A DNA stretch of 8,622 bases from Patescibacteria group bacterium (GTDB lineage: Bacteria > Patescibacteriota > Microgenomatia > UBA12405), in contig JAHIEZ010000058.1 in NCBI GenBank assembly GCA_018901355.1, positions 1 to 8,622 of the forward strand, in the 5' to 3' direction. The notes below the pieces were generated by a model. The model had not been told where the DNA came from, searched no databases, and saw only the letters and a list, made by a program, of their open reading frames with translations. The position numbers and the translations under genes were made by a program. Positions 1 through 6,181 of this stretch are shown here, in pieces; the stretch's first letter is position 1, and the number at the start of each line of letters is the position of its first letter.

Positions 1-2746
1 CAAGTATGTTGGAAACAACTATGTTGGAAATGCGGGAATTGGAACTGTAGGTGAGAATGTAGACATAACTTTTTTTGCGCTGAAAAGTGCTAGTGATCAG
101 ATTTTGTATAGAGGAATTTATGTGGGCACTGGTGGATGGGTGACTCCTAATTCTTATGGTGGAGATAGTACTGAAGTTTATATTGATCACAATTATACTT
201 ATAGTCAACCGAATGATTATATTGTAACCGCGGCTTGGGTTTACAAGGATGCGTCTGGGGTAGTAAAAACACAACAATGTACTTATGACAGATTACGTGT
301 TTTTAATAAGCAGATTAAAAATTATGGAATTTTGAGATTGAATTATCCGAGTAGTTCTATTAGCCAAACAGTAACGGGAAGTGGTTCTCAGATTGGTGTG
401 GTTAATGTGAATGTTTTTAGAGGGAATAATAATGGCTATACGCCTCTTTCTTCGTGGAATTTATATATGAATGGTGTGATGAAGGGAAGTGCCGGGGATG
501 CTGTTAGTGGTATTTGGTTGGCTAATACTGTGTTGCCATTTTTATCGTCTTATCCAAGTAGTTTACCTTCTAGTATTCTTGTTAATATTGTCTCGCCTGG
601 GTTTGCTGGCGGAGAAGGGACTGGTGCTTATGCTGAGGCTGATATGACCAATGTTATTGTTTACTCAAGGAATCCACCACCACCTCCTCCACCTCCCCCA
701 CCTGTTTGTGATAGTTGTGTTAGTCCGGTGAGATCGATTGGGACAACGATATGTGATGGTGCCAATAATTTGTTGGAGTGTCAAAAGACGGGAGTGAACA
801 CTTGTCCTTGGGTAAAAATTGGGACTTGTTGTACTCCCAGTTGTACGCCGGCGTGCGGGCAGGCGGATGGGTGCGGGGGGACATGTGCCAGTACGGCGGT
901 GGGGACACCGGCGGCTTCGACTATAGTATCCCCTGCCGGGACGGTTGCCTCCCCGACTGTGATTTTGGATAGTACCAGTACTACTTTAACTTGGCTACAA
1001 AACAGCAGTACTTTAACCGATTCTTATCAGGTAGAAGTCTATCGGGTATCAGATGGAGTGAGAGTGAGCAATTCGGTGGTGGTGGGCAGGGCTAATGTAA
1101 GTTTAGCGACCGGTGCTTTAAGTTATGAAGAGCTTTATTATTGGCGGGTGAGGGCGATTAATGATACTTGTTCTCCGGTGCTTTATGGAGCGTGGTCTAG
1201 TAATGGCTATTTTATTTTTAATCATGGCCTGTCTTTAACTTCTTTTGTGCTAAAAAACGGAACTTCAGAGACAGTGGTGGCGGAAGCGGGAGGCAGAAAT
1301 CATCTTTGTCAGTCGGAATTTTTGGATAGCAGAAGAGTGGTGTTTAGCGTGACGGTGACTGATGGGGACGGAGGAGATAGCATAGATGAGGTCAGATTAA
1401 GATTAAGACAGGGAGGAGCAGATTCTTTAGTGGTGGGGGTGACTAATTTAACGGGTACGCCGGTGTCTAGTTTAAGCGGCAGTAATGCCAGTTTTTGGGG
1501 AAGCGAAGTGACGACCAGCGTGTTGGGAAATACGAGAACAGTGAATTTTTATGTGGAATTTGGAAGTGGCTTTAATCAGGCACTTTATGATATGGCTGTC
1601 TATGCAGTTGACAATTGGGGTTCGATTTTAAATTGGGCGGATACGGCCCGAGATTTTAAAGTGTGGGATTGTCTAGTATCGGTGTCAGGGGAGATGTATG
1701 ACGCAACGGCAGAGCTGTCAGGGCCGGTTTGCCCGAGTACCGGTTATAGCACTTTGGTGGGGGCGGAGGTTCATTTTGTCAGCTTGTCTTATACCGATAA
1801 AGAGATGACAGTAACGGTTCCGGCTAGTTATGATAGTGGGGGTAATAAACTGGTTTGGGGGTCTTCTTATGTACCTATTTTTGCCGATTTGGCGGGATCG
1901 ATACCAACGATGAGAGTGACAAATGCGCCGGTGGGTAGCCAATGCCCGGCATCTCTGACGGTAAACAGTACAATAGTGTCGGCGTATGATAGTCCTCCGA
2001 CCTTGGATGTTGATTTTGCGACCATATTGGAACAGGATCCTTGGTTTCAAGCGGTGGGAGCAGGGATAAAAGCAGGAGTGCAAGTGCTGAATAATGTGCC
2101 TCGGACTTGCCAGCTGGATCCTGTTTGTCAAGCGGCTATGAGTGTGGAAGAAATTGGGGTGAATATGAATGGATTAGTAGCGGCACCGGTAATTAGTAAT
2201 GAAAGTGGTTGTGAGCGGGAGGATTGTCCTTATGGTTTACCCAATGACTGGGGAGTAACAGCTAATACTTTAGGAGAAAAATGTGACTATACAAAAATTT
2301 ATAACAGCTATTATGTCAAGCTGGAGCAGGGTGAGGTCTATACGACAGATACCAGTATGAGTACTATAGTGGCTGATTTGGGAGGGACGGGGGTGGCGTT
2401 TGTGGCGGGAGATTTGACGGTGGATATTGATAATACGGTAGCAGTGGGAGATTTTTTGATGGTGAATGTAAGCGGGACGATTGTGATAGAGAGCGGTGTT
2501 GATCAAACAGAGGGAGTACTGGTGGCTGATGGAGGGATAGTGGCGGGAGGAGAGTCGGCAACCCAGCTTAATATAAACGGGATGATGTGCAGTAAAAGTG
2601 GAACGATCAGACTTAACCGAAGCTACAGTGATAAGTCAGATAATAATACTTCTCCGCCGATGGTGATAAATTACAGACCTGATTTTATTTTTAGTATGCC
2701 AGCTAAAATGGTTAAAGTTTTATCAGGGTGGAGGGAAGGAAGATGA
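1..2746 (+). CDS. Large secreted multidomain surface protein of the pilus operon, 5' partial
   Basis: The frame is open from base 2 with no stop, so this is the 3' part of a longer gene; 914 residues are visible and the TTG at 104 is internal. Visible residues 59-86 resemble the end of a PKD domain (HNYTYSQPNDYIVTAAW). Ten prolines follow at about 225-234, then a segment with 11 Cys (about 236-295, including CGQADGCGGTC). An FnIII-like domain with a YYWRVRAIND strand lies at about 315-410. After a long beta-rich Cys-containing region comes a repetitive Gly/Val/Asp/Thr C-terminus that looks like a small beta-helix, ending in INYRPDFIFSMPAKMVKV. No sortase motif or C-terminal membrane anchor is visible. 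The stop overlaps the start of a minor-pilin gene (ATGA) and pilMNO follow, so a pilus-associated adhesin is the best inference. The exact family is not recognised and the N-terminus is off-window. Confidence 0.8.
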   Translation, partial: KYVGNNYVGNAGIGTVGENVDITFFALKSASDQILYRGIYVGTGGWVTPNSYGGDSTEVYIDHNYTYSQPNDYIVTAAWVYKDASGVVKTQQCTYDRLRVFNKQIKNYGILRLNYPSSSISQTVTGSGSQIGVVNVNVFRGNNNGYTPLSSWNLYMNGVMKGSAGDAVSGIWLANTVLPFLSSYPSSLPSSILVNIVSPGFAGGEGTGAYAEADMTNVIVYSRNPPPPPPPPPPVCDSCVSPVRSIGTTICDGANNLLECQKTGVNTCPWVKIGTCCTPSCTPACGQADGCGGTCASTAVGTPAASTIVSPAGTVASPTVILDSTSTTLTWLQNSSTLTDSYQVEVYRVSDGVRVSNSVVVGRANVSLATGALSYEELYYWRVRAINDTCSPVLYGAWSSNGYFIFNHGLSLTSFVLKNGTSETVVAEAGGRNHLCQSEFLDSRRVVFSVTVTDGDGGDSIDEVRLRLRQGGADSLVVGVTNLTGTPVSSLSGSNASFWGSEVTTSVLGNTRTVNFYVEFGSGFNQALYDMAVYAVDNWGSILNWADTARDFKVWDCLVSVSGEMYDATAELSGPVCPSTGYSTLVGAEVHFVSLSYTDKEMTVTVPASYDSGGNKLVWGSSYVPIFADLAGSIPTMRVTNAPVGSQCPASLTVNSTIVSAYDSPPTLDVDFATILEQDPWFQAVGAGIKAGVQVLNNVPRTCQLDPVCQAAMSVEEIGVNMNGLVAAPVISNESGCEREDCPYGLPNDWGVTANTLGEKCDYTKIYNSYYVKLEQGEVYTTDTSMSTIVADLGGTGVAFVAGDLTVDIDNTVAVGDFLMVNVSGTIVIESGVDQTEGVLVADGGIVAGGESATQLNINGMMCSKSGTIRLNRSYSDKSDNNTSPPMVINYRPDFIFSMPAKMVKVLSGWREGR
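674..703 (+). repeat. Ten-codon proline tract
   Basis: Ten consecutive proline codons written with mixed synonyms (CCA, CCT, CCC). This argues against simple triplet slippage and for selection on the protein. It separates the N-terminal beta domains from the Cys-rich and FnIII part of the surface protein and probably acts as a stiff spacer. Confidence 0.9.
2730..2734 (+). promoter_or_regulatory. Shine-Dalgarno of the minor pilin gene
   Basis: GGAGG lies 8 nt before the ATG at 2743, inside the last codons of the surface-protein gene. It favours ATG 2743, which also makes the ATGA overlap with the upstream stop, over the in-frame GTG at 2728, which would place the start within the Shine-Dalgarno itself. 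Confidence 0.75.
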
Positions 2747-3495
2747 TAAATAAAAACGAGGGTCAAGTTGCTTTGATTGTGTTGGTGGTGTCGGCGGTGG
2801 TGATGACTTTGGGTTTATCTCTGTCTAAAAAAGCGATAGTAGAAACCAAAATAGATACCGACGACGAATTGCTCAGACAAGCCTTTAATGCGGCCGAATC
2901 AGGGGTGGAATATTATTTGGGAACGGGAGAGATGAGTTATACAAATACGGATGGAGAGAATGCTGAGGTGACGGTGACCGATTTCGGATCAGGCCAAGAA
3001 ATTAGCTCTGATGGCTTTGTGTCTCAAAATGAAAAAGCTTTGTTTTGGTTGGTGGGACATGACATAGACGGGAATATTAATGGTAGCTATTATGGTGAAG
3101 ACAGTGTGGAGATAAGACTGAAGGATGGTTTTGCCGGAGCGGTGGCAGTGGATTATTACTATCTGGAAGGGGGTACTTATAAAGTGAGTAGATATGGCTA
3201 TAATTATGGCGGGCAAGCAACAGGTTTTGAAGATAAGACGGGAAATATAAGCTTAAGTGTGGATGTGGCTACTCCCCTACTGATTGCGGTGTCACCATTT
3301 TTTGAGGGTAGTGAGATAACTTTGGTGGGGGGCGAAAATTTTCCGGCTCAGGGTGAAGAAATCAAATCAGTCGGTCGGGTGAGTGATAATTCGATGGGAG
3401 GGGTGAGTCAGCAAGTACAGGTTTTTTACCGATATGAAGTGCCCCTTTTTATGTTGTCGGCGGTAAGTAGCGGGGGTAGTATATTGAGTAACTGA
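2743..3495 (+). CDS. PilX/GspK-like minor pilin
   Basis: A 250-residue protein with a prepilin-like N-terminus: short polar leader MINKNEG, candidate cleavage after Gly7, then a hydrophobic helix (about 8-28) followed by KK. The stretch LLRQAFNAAESGVEYYLG (about 43-60) matches the AF-AAE-G pattern of the PilX N-terminal family. Position +5 after the proposed cleavage is Ile12, not the usual Glu; the tip-forming minor pseudopilin GspK also lacks that Glu. The rest is a beta-rich globular head. It probably inserts in the inner membrane, is processed by a prepilin peptidase and joins the pilus, perhaps at the tip with the surface protein encoded just upstream. The start was chosen from the Shine-Dalgarno and ATGA coupling; the GTG at 2728 would add 5 residues. 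The PilX-type call is fairly secure; the tip role is inference. Confidence 0.75.
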   Translation: MINKNEGQVALIVLVVSAVVMTLGLSLSKKAIVETKIDTDDELLRQAFNAAESGVEYYLGTGEMSYTNTDGENAEVTVTDFGSGQEISSDGFVSQNEKALFWLVGHDIDGNINGSYYGEDSVEIRLKDGFAGAVAVDYYYLEGGTYKVSRYGYNYGGQATGFEDKTGNISLSVDVATPLLIAVSPFFEGSEITLVGGENFPAQGEEIKSVGRVSDNSMGGVSQQVQVFYRYEVPLFMLSAVSSGGSILSN

Positions 3496-3512
3496 GGACA
3501 AATGTTTATACT
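3484..3512 (+). promoter_or_regulatory. Candidate sigma70-type promoter for pilM
   Basis: TTGAGT at 3484-3489 and TATACT at 3507-3512 are separated by exactly 17 nt. The expected transcription start, about 7 nt past the -10, falls at about 3519, the A of the pilM ATG, giving a leaderless or near-leaderless mRNA. pilM also has no Shine-Dalgarno at normal distance. The promoter begins within the last codons of the minor pilin gene. Confidence 0.4.
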
Positions 3513-3522
3513 GATGGTATGA
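3502..3522 (+). CDS. Possible 6-codon leader ORF (MFILMV)
   Basis: An ATG at 3502 opens a six-codon frame whose TGA (3520-3522) overlaps the pilM ATG (3519) as ATGA. A GAGGA lies at 3494-3498, only 3 nt before this ATG, closer than usual. It could pass ribosomes from the minor pilin stop to pilM, or it could be a chance frame in a 23-nt gap that otherwise looks like a promoter. Confidence 0.2.
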   Translation: MFILMV

Positions 3523-4547
3523 GTGAAATTGTCGGAGTTGATGTCGGTATAGGCAGTATCAAAGTAATATCTTTAAAAAAGGAAGGAGAAAAGGTTTTTT
3601 TGGAATCGATAGGAGAAACTAGGACGCCTCAAGTAGATTGGCTTAAGGGGGATAACAAAGGTAAAAGTATTGCCAGAGTGGCAGTGGCTTTAAAATCTCT
3701 TTTGTCTGATTTAAAAATTCGTCCTAAAAAGGTGGTTAGCTGTCTGCCGGAAGATCAAGTAGTGTCGAGACTGATCAGATTGCCGCCTTTAAAAGAATCT
3801 GAGATCAAAGATGCCCTTAAATTTGAAGCGGAGACCTTTGTCCCCTACCCTCTTTCAGAAGTAACCATTGATTATGAAGTGGTGGAAGAAGATGAAGCGG
3901 GACGTTTGACCATATTTGTGATTGCGGCCAGAAATGAGGTGGTGGCTTCTTATATGAAATTATTTAAAAGTGTCGGTTTGGAGCTTTTGGCTTTGGAGTC
4001 ACCGGCGGTGGCGATGCGACGGGCGGTGCTAAATTCGATTAAGGGGGAGACTAATGTGATGGTGGTAGATATGGGAGAAAAATATTCGGGAGTGGTGTCT
4101 TTAAACAAAAAAAAGATAATTTTTACTAGGTCTTTGTCGGTGGGAGGAGAATCTTTGACCAGGGCCATTTCGATAAATTTGGGTTTGGATATGGCTTCGG
4201 CGGAAGAATACAAAAAAGCTTATGGCCTAAAAGAATCCGAATTGGAAGGAAAGATCAGGAGCGCTATTTTGCCGATTTATTCCAGTTTGGCGGAAGAATT
4301 GAGAAAAGCTTTGGTTTTGTTTAATAGTGAGACAGGGGAAAATGTGGGTTTACTGGCACTAAGTGGAGGAGGAGCGGTTTTGCCGGGTTTGGCAGAGGAG
4401 CTAACCAGATTGCTGGGCTTGGAAGTACAAGTGTTGCAACCCTTTTTGAGAATTGATACCAATAGATTGCAATTACCGATAGATCTTAACTCAGAAGGCT
4501 GTCGCTTTACTTTGGCTTTGGGTTTGGCTCTAAGGAGGCTGGAATGA
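3519..4547 (+). CDS. pilM: Type IV pilus assembly protein PilM
   Basis: A 342-residue actin-like ATPase of the PilM family (related to FtsA), of usual length. The N-terminal phosphate-1 loop GVDVGIGSIKV is at about 6-16, the second phosphate loop VVDMGEKYSGVVSL at about 182-195, and the adenosine-site segment LSGGGAVLPGL at about 281-291. PilM is cytoplasmic, binds ATP and the N-terminal peptide of PilN, and links the motor to the inner-membrane PilN/PilO complex. It follows the minor pilin after 23 nt and its TGA overlaps the pilN ATG. The ATG at 3519 puts the phosphate-1 loop at the usual distance from the N-terminus. No good Shine-Dalgarno precedes it; a promoter-like pair does. FtsA is an alternative only by fold; the pilN/pilO neighbours settle PilM. 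Confidence 0.93.
   Translation: MSEIVGVDVGIGSIKVISLKKEGEKVFLESIGETRTPQVDWLKGDNKGKSIARVAVALKSLLSDLKIRPKKVVSCLPEDQVVSRLIRLPPLKESEIKDALKFEAETFVPYPLSEVTIDYEVVEEDEAGRLTIFVIAARNEVVASYMKLFKSVGLELLALESPAVAMRRAVLNSIKGETNVMVVDMGEKYSGVVSLNKKKIIFTRSLSVGGESLTRAISINLGLDMASAEEYKKAYGLKESELEGKIRSAILPIYSSLAEELRKALVLFNSETGENVGLLALSGGGAVLPGLAEELTRLLGLEVQVLQPFLRIDTNRLQLPIDLNSEGCRFTLALGLALRRLE
4532..4538 (+). promoter_or_regulatory. Strong Shine-Dalgarno of pilN
   Basis: AAGGAGG lies 5 nt before the pilN ATG, embedded in the codons for the last Arg-Arg-Leu of PilM. With the ATGA overlap it should give efficient re-initiation and a balanced PilM:PilN ratio. Confidence 0.8.
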
Positions 4548-5086
4548 ACAGTGAGTTGAATTTATTGCCCAGTCAGGCAAAATTTCAAGCCAAAATTATT
4601 AACTTAAAAAAGAAGGTGACGACTTTTTTGTGGGGAGTAACGGGATTTTGGTTGTTGGTGTTGGGGGTGACTTTTGCGGTTTGGCTATTTTTTCGTCTTA
4701 ATTTAAACAGAGAAAAAGATAACTATACAAAAACTTTGGCTCAATACAAATCATTGTCAGACAATGCTTTTGTGAGCGAAAAATTAAAATATAGAGCCAA
4801 ATTGGTGGCTAAAATGTTGGATGAAAGATTTGAATATGGGGAATCAATAAAAAAAGCCCAATCTTTTTTTTCAGAGAAAATTAAAGTAGAAGGTTTTGAG
4901 CTTTTAAACGTGGGTGATTTTGAAATAAGCGGAGTAGTGGCCGGAGTAGAAGGGATAGATGAGGTAGAAGAAAAGATTGAAAAGATTGCCGAGGGAAGAT
5001 TGGAAGGTTTTGCTTTTGCCAAGATGAAGTCACTTTCTTTTGCCAATAACGCTTGGGAATTTAATATGGAGCTAAAATTAGAATGA
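4544..5086 (+). CDS. pilN: Type IV pilus assembly protein PilN
   Basis: A 180-residue bitopic inner-membrane protein. The LNLLP motif at residues 5-9 is the conserved N-terminal peptide that docks into PilM. A basic stretch (KKK, 22-24) precedes one membrane helix at about 28-50 (WGVTGFWLLVLGVTFAVWLFF), then a coiled-coil-like segment of about 35 residues and a ferredoxin-like C-terminal domain. Topology is N-terminus in the cytoplasm and C-terminus outside. It forms heterodimers with PilO, encoded next. Both junctions are ATGA overlaps (with pilM at 4544-4547 and with pilO at 5083-5086). Sequence identity in this family is low, so the call rests on motif, topology, length and gene order. Confidence 0.88.
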   Translation: MNSELNLLPSQAKFQAKIINLKKKVTTFLWGVTGFWLLVLGVTFAVWLFFRLNLNREKDNYTKTLAQYKSLSDNAFVSEKLKYRAKLVAKMLDERFEYGESIKKAQSFFSEKIKVEGFELLNVGDFEISGVVAGVEGIDEVEEKIEKIAEGRLEGFAFAKMKSLSFANNAWEFNMELKLE

Positions 5087-5835
5087 AAATAGCAGTACAA
5101 TTACCGGAAAAAATCTTTGGGTTGGAAACAGTTTTGTTGAAAATTTTTGTTTTACCCATTTTTTTGCTTTTACTTTTTTTGATAAGTTTTTTTAAGGTGG
5201 TGTTGCCAAAATTTGATCAGATAGCCAGTCTAAAAAGAGAAACAAATGAGGTGACGAGGAAGAAAACTTTGGTGGAAAAGAAGAGAGATTATTTGCTAAC
5301 GGTGAATGAGGAGGAACTACAAAAGAAAGCGGATTTTTTGGCGAAAGCTTTACTGCAACAAAAAGATGCTTACACTTTGGTGGGAGTGGTGAGAAAAATA
5401 GCGGCTAAATATGGTTTTTATATCCAAAGTTTTTTGGTTTCACCGGGAGAAATGTCGGGAGATGAAAATAAGAAAAAAGAGCTGGAAGTAAGTAAGATTC
5501 CGATTGCTTTTGTTTTGACCGGACCGAAAGAGAAATATTTGGACTTGATGATGGGAATTGAAAGAAGTTTGCCGGTTTTGGCGGTAGATAGTTTTGATAT
5601 GTCCTCTGCCGTCTCTCAGGTAGAATTAAATTTGAGGGTGTCGTCTTATTATATTGAAGAAAAGAAGGAATTTAATATAGTTGAGGTGGATCTTTTGGAT
5701 TTAATGTTGAGTGCCAAGGAAGAAGAAATGCTTTCGACTTTGTCGAGTTTTGATTTTGTCGGAAGAGAAATTTTACCAAACCAACAAGAGAAAGATTTTG
5801 TAGAGTACGGGCGAGAAGATCCTTTTAATCTATGA
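5083..5835 (+). CDS. pilO: Type IV pilus assembly protein PilO-like, with a GREDPF tail
   Basis: A 250-residue protein with one N-terminal membrane helix (about 18-40) and a long charged coiled coil (about 43-90). A mixed alpha/beta domain follows (about 95-210), with the layout expected of PilO, the PilN partner in the inner-membrane alignment complex. It is longer than the ~200 residues common for PilO because of an acidic C-terminal extension ending in EYGREDPFNL. A DPF motif of this kind also occurs in PilP and GspC linkers. The start overlaps the pilN stop (ATGA), with GGAG at 5068-5071 about 11 nt upstream. No pilP or pilQ follows; the gene ends the + strand block, and its last 11 nt overlap the convergent khpA. 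The PilO call depends partly on position, since the sequence alone is weakly diagnostic. Confidence 0.85.
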   Translation: MKIAVQLPEKIFGLETVLLKIFVLPIFLLLLFLISFFKVVLPKFDQIASLKRETNEVTRKKTLVEKKRDYLLTVNEEELQKKADFLAKALLQQKDAYTLVGVVRKIAAKYGFYIQSFLVSPGEMSGDENKKKELEVSKIPIAFVLTGPKEKYLDLMMGIERSLPVLAVDSFDMSSAVSQVELNLRVSSYYIEEKKEFNIVEVDLLDLMLSAKEEEMLSTLSSFDFVGREILPNQQEKDFVEYGREDPFNL

Positions 5836-6058
5836 TTTTGACAAGAATTTTTTGCTGAGGAAAAGAAACGGCGATGATGGTTCTGATAGCTTTGATAATA
5901 CGACCGGCCTTGCCGATCAGTCGACCTTTTAACTCTTCGGGGGCAGTGATTTCGAGAACTTGAATTTCGTTTTCTTCTTTTTGTTTGATATCAATTTCGG
6001 TGTTGCCGGGAAGAATGCTTTGAACGATAAAAGTGAGGGTGTCGATGGGGGTGAACAT
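5825..6058 (-). CDS. khpA: KH-domain RNA-binding protein KhpA (YlqC family)
   Basis: A 77-residue single-domain KH protein of the size typical of KhpA. The RNA-binding GxxG loop is GKAG at residues 49-52, within RLIGKAGRIIKAIRTII. The preceding helix-strand VLEITAPEELKGR is also typical. KhpA binds RNA broadly in the cytoplasm and usually sits next to rpsP, as here, where rpsP is the nearest gene upstream on the same strand (121 nt away). The usual following genes rimM and trmD are absent; instead the gene runs tail to tail into pilO with an 11-nt overlap. No Shine-Dalgarno is visible before the ATG; the leader is the AT-rich heptamer array. Family assignment is secure; the regulatory role is from family knowledge. 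Confidence 0.92.
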   Translation of the reverse strand: MFTPIDTLTFIVQSILPGNTEIDIKQKEENEIQVLEITAPEELKGRLIGKAGRIIKAIRTIIAVSFPQQKILVKIID

Positions 6059-6062
6059 AGAT

Positions 6063-6094
6063 TAATTTCTAATTTTTAAATAATTTCTAATTTC
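6063..6094. repeat. TAATTTC heptamer array
   Basis: Four near-identical 7-mers: TAATTTC at 6063-6069, TAATTTT at 6070-6076, then after a TAAA spacer TAATTTC at 6081-6087 and 6088-6094. It reads as GAAATTA repeats on the khpA strand, immediately upstream of its ATG. It may be a simple-sequence expansion or the AT-rich flank of the neighbouring palindromic repeat. Confidence 0.7.
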
Positions 6095-6112
6095 TAAATC
6101 TTAAGTTTTTAT

Positions 6113-6171
6113 TGTCATTCCGAATTTATTTCGGAATCCCACTGGGATCCTGAAACCAGTTCAGGATGACA
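6113..6171. repeat. Cloverleaf-like palindromic repeat (GTCATTC...GATGAC type)
   Basis: Three hairpins in a row sit inside an outer stem. The outer arms are TGTCAT (6113-6118) and ATGACA (6166-6171). Hairpin 1 pairs ATTCCGAA (6117-6124) with TTCGGAAT (6130-6137) around a 5-nt loop. The middle palindrome is ATCCCA-C-TGGGAT (6136-6148). Hairpin 3 pairs ATCCTGAA (6147-6154) with TTCAGGAT (6160-6167) around a 5-nt loop. Neighbouring arms share bases, so not all stems can form at full length at once. Interspersed repeats with similar ends occur in several bacterial genomes; that this one is multi-copy is inference, since one copy is seen. Confidence 0.8.
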
Positions 6172-6181
6172 TTGGTTTTTT
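6147..6181 (+). terminator. Possible terminator for the pilus operon
   Basis: Hairpin ATCCTGAA/TTCAGGAT is followed on the + strand, 8 nt later, by six T (6176-6181). It is the first hairpin with a T-run that I see downstream of pilO. Use would require about 300 nt of transcription antisense to khpA. The hairpin-to-T gap is too long for a textbook intrinsic terminator. Confidence 0.25.

Noticed and set aside
104..106. TTG as start of the surface protein
   Set aside because: The frame stays open back to base 2 and there is no ribosome site; a large secreted protein would need a signal peptide, which is not seen here, so the true start is off-window.
1718..2131. Open frame of 137 codons on the minus strand
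   Set aside because: It lies wholly antisense to the surface-protein gene, is rich in Arg/His/Ile as expected for a complement of GTG/GAT-rich coding DNA, and shows no recognisable domain.
4741..5100. Open frame of 119 codons on the minus strand
   Set aside because: Antisense to pilN; Ser/Phe/Pro-rich composition is the mirror of Lys/Glu/Gly codons.
6113..6171. tRNA or tRNA-like gene
   Set aside because: The cloverleaf look is superficial: 59 nt, no TTCRA arm, no plausible anticodon loop of 7 nt, and a middle hairpin with almost no loop.
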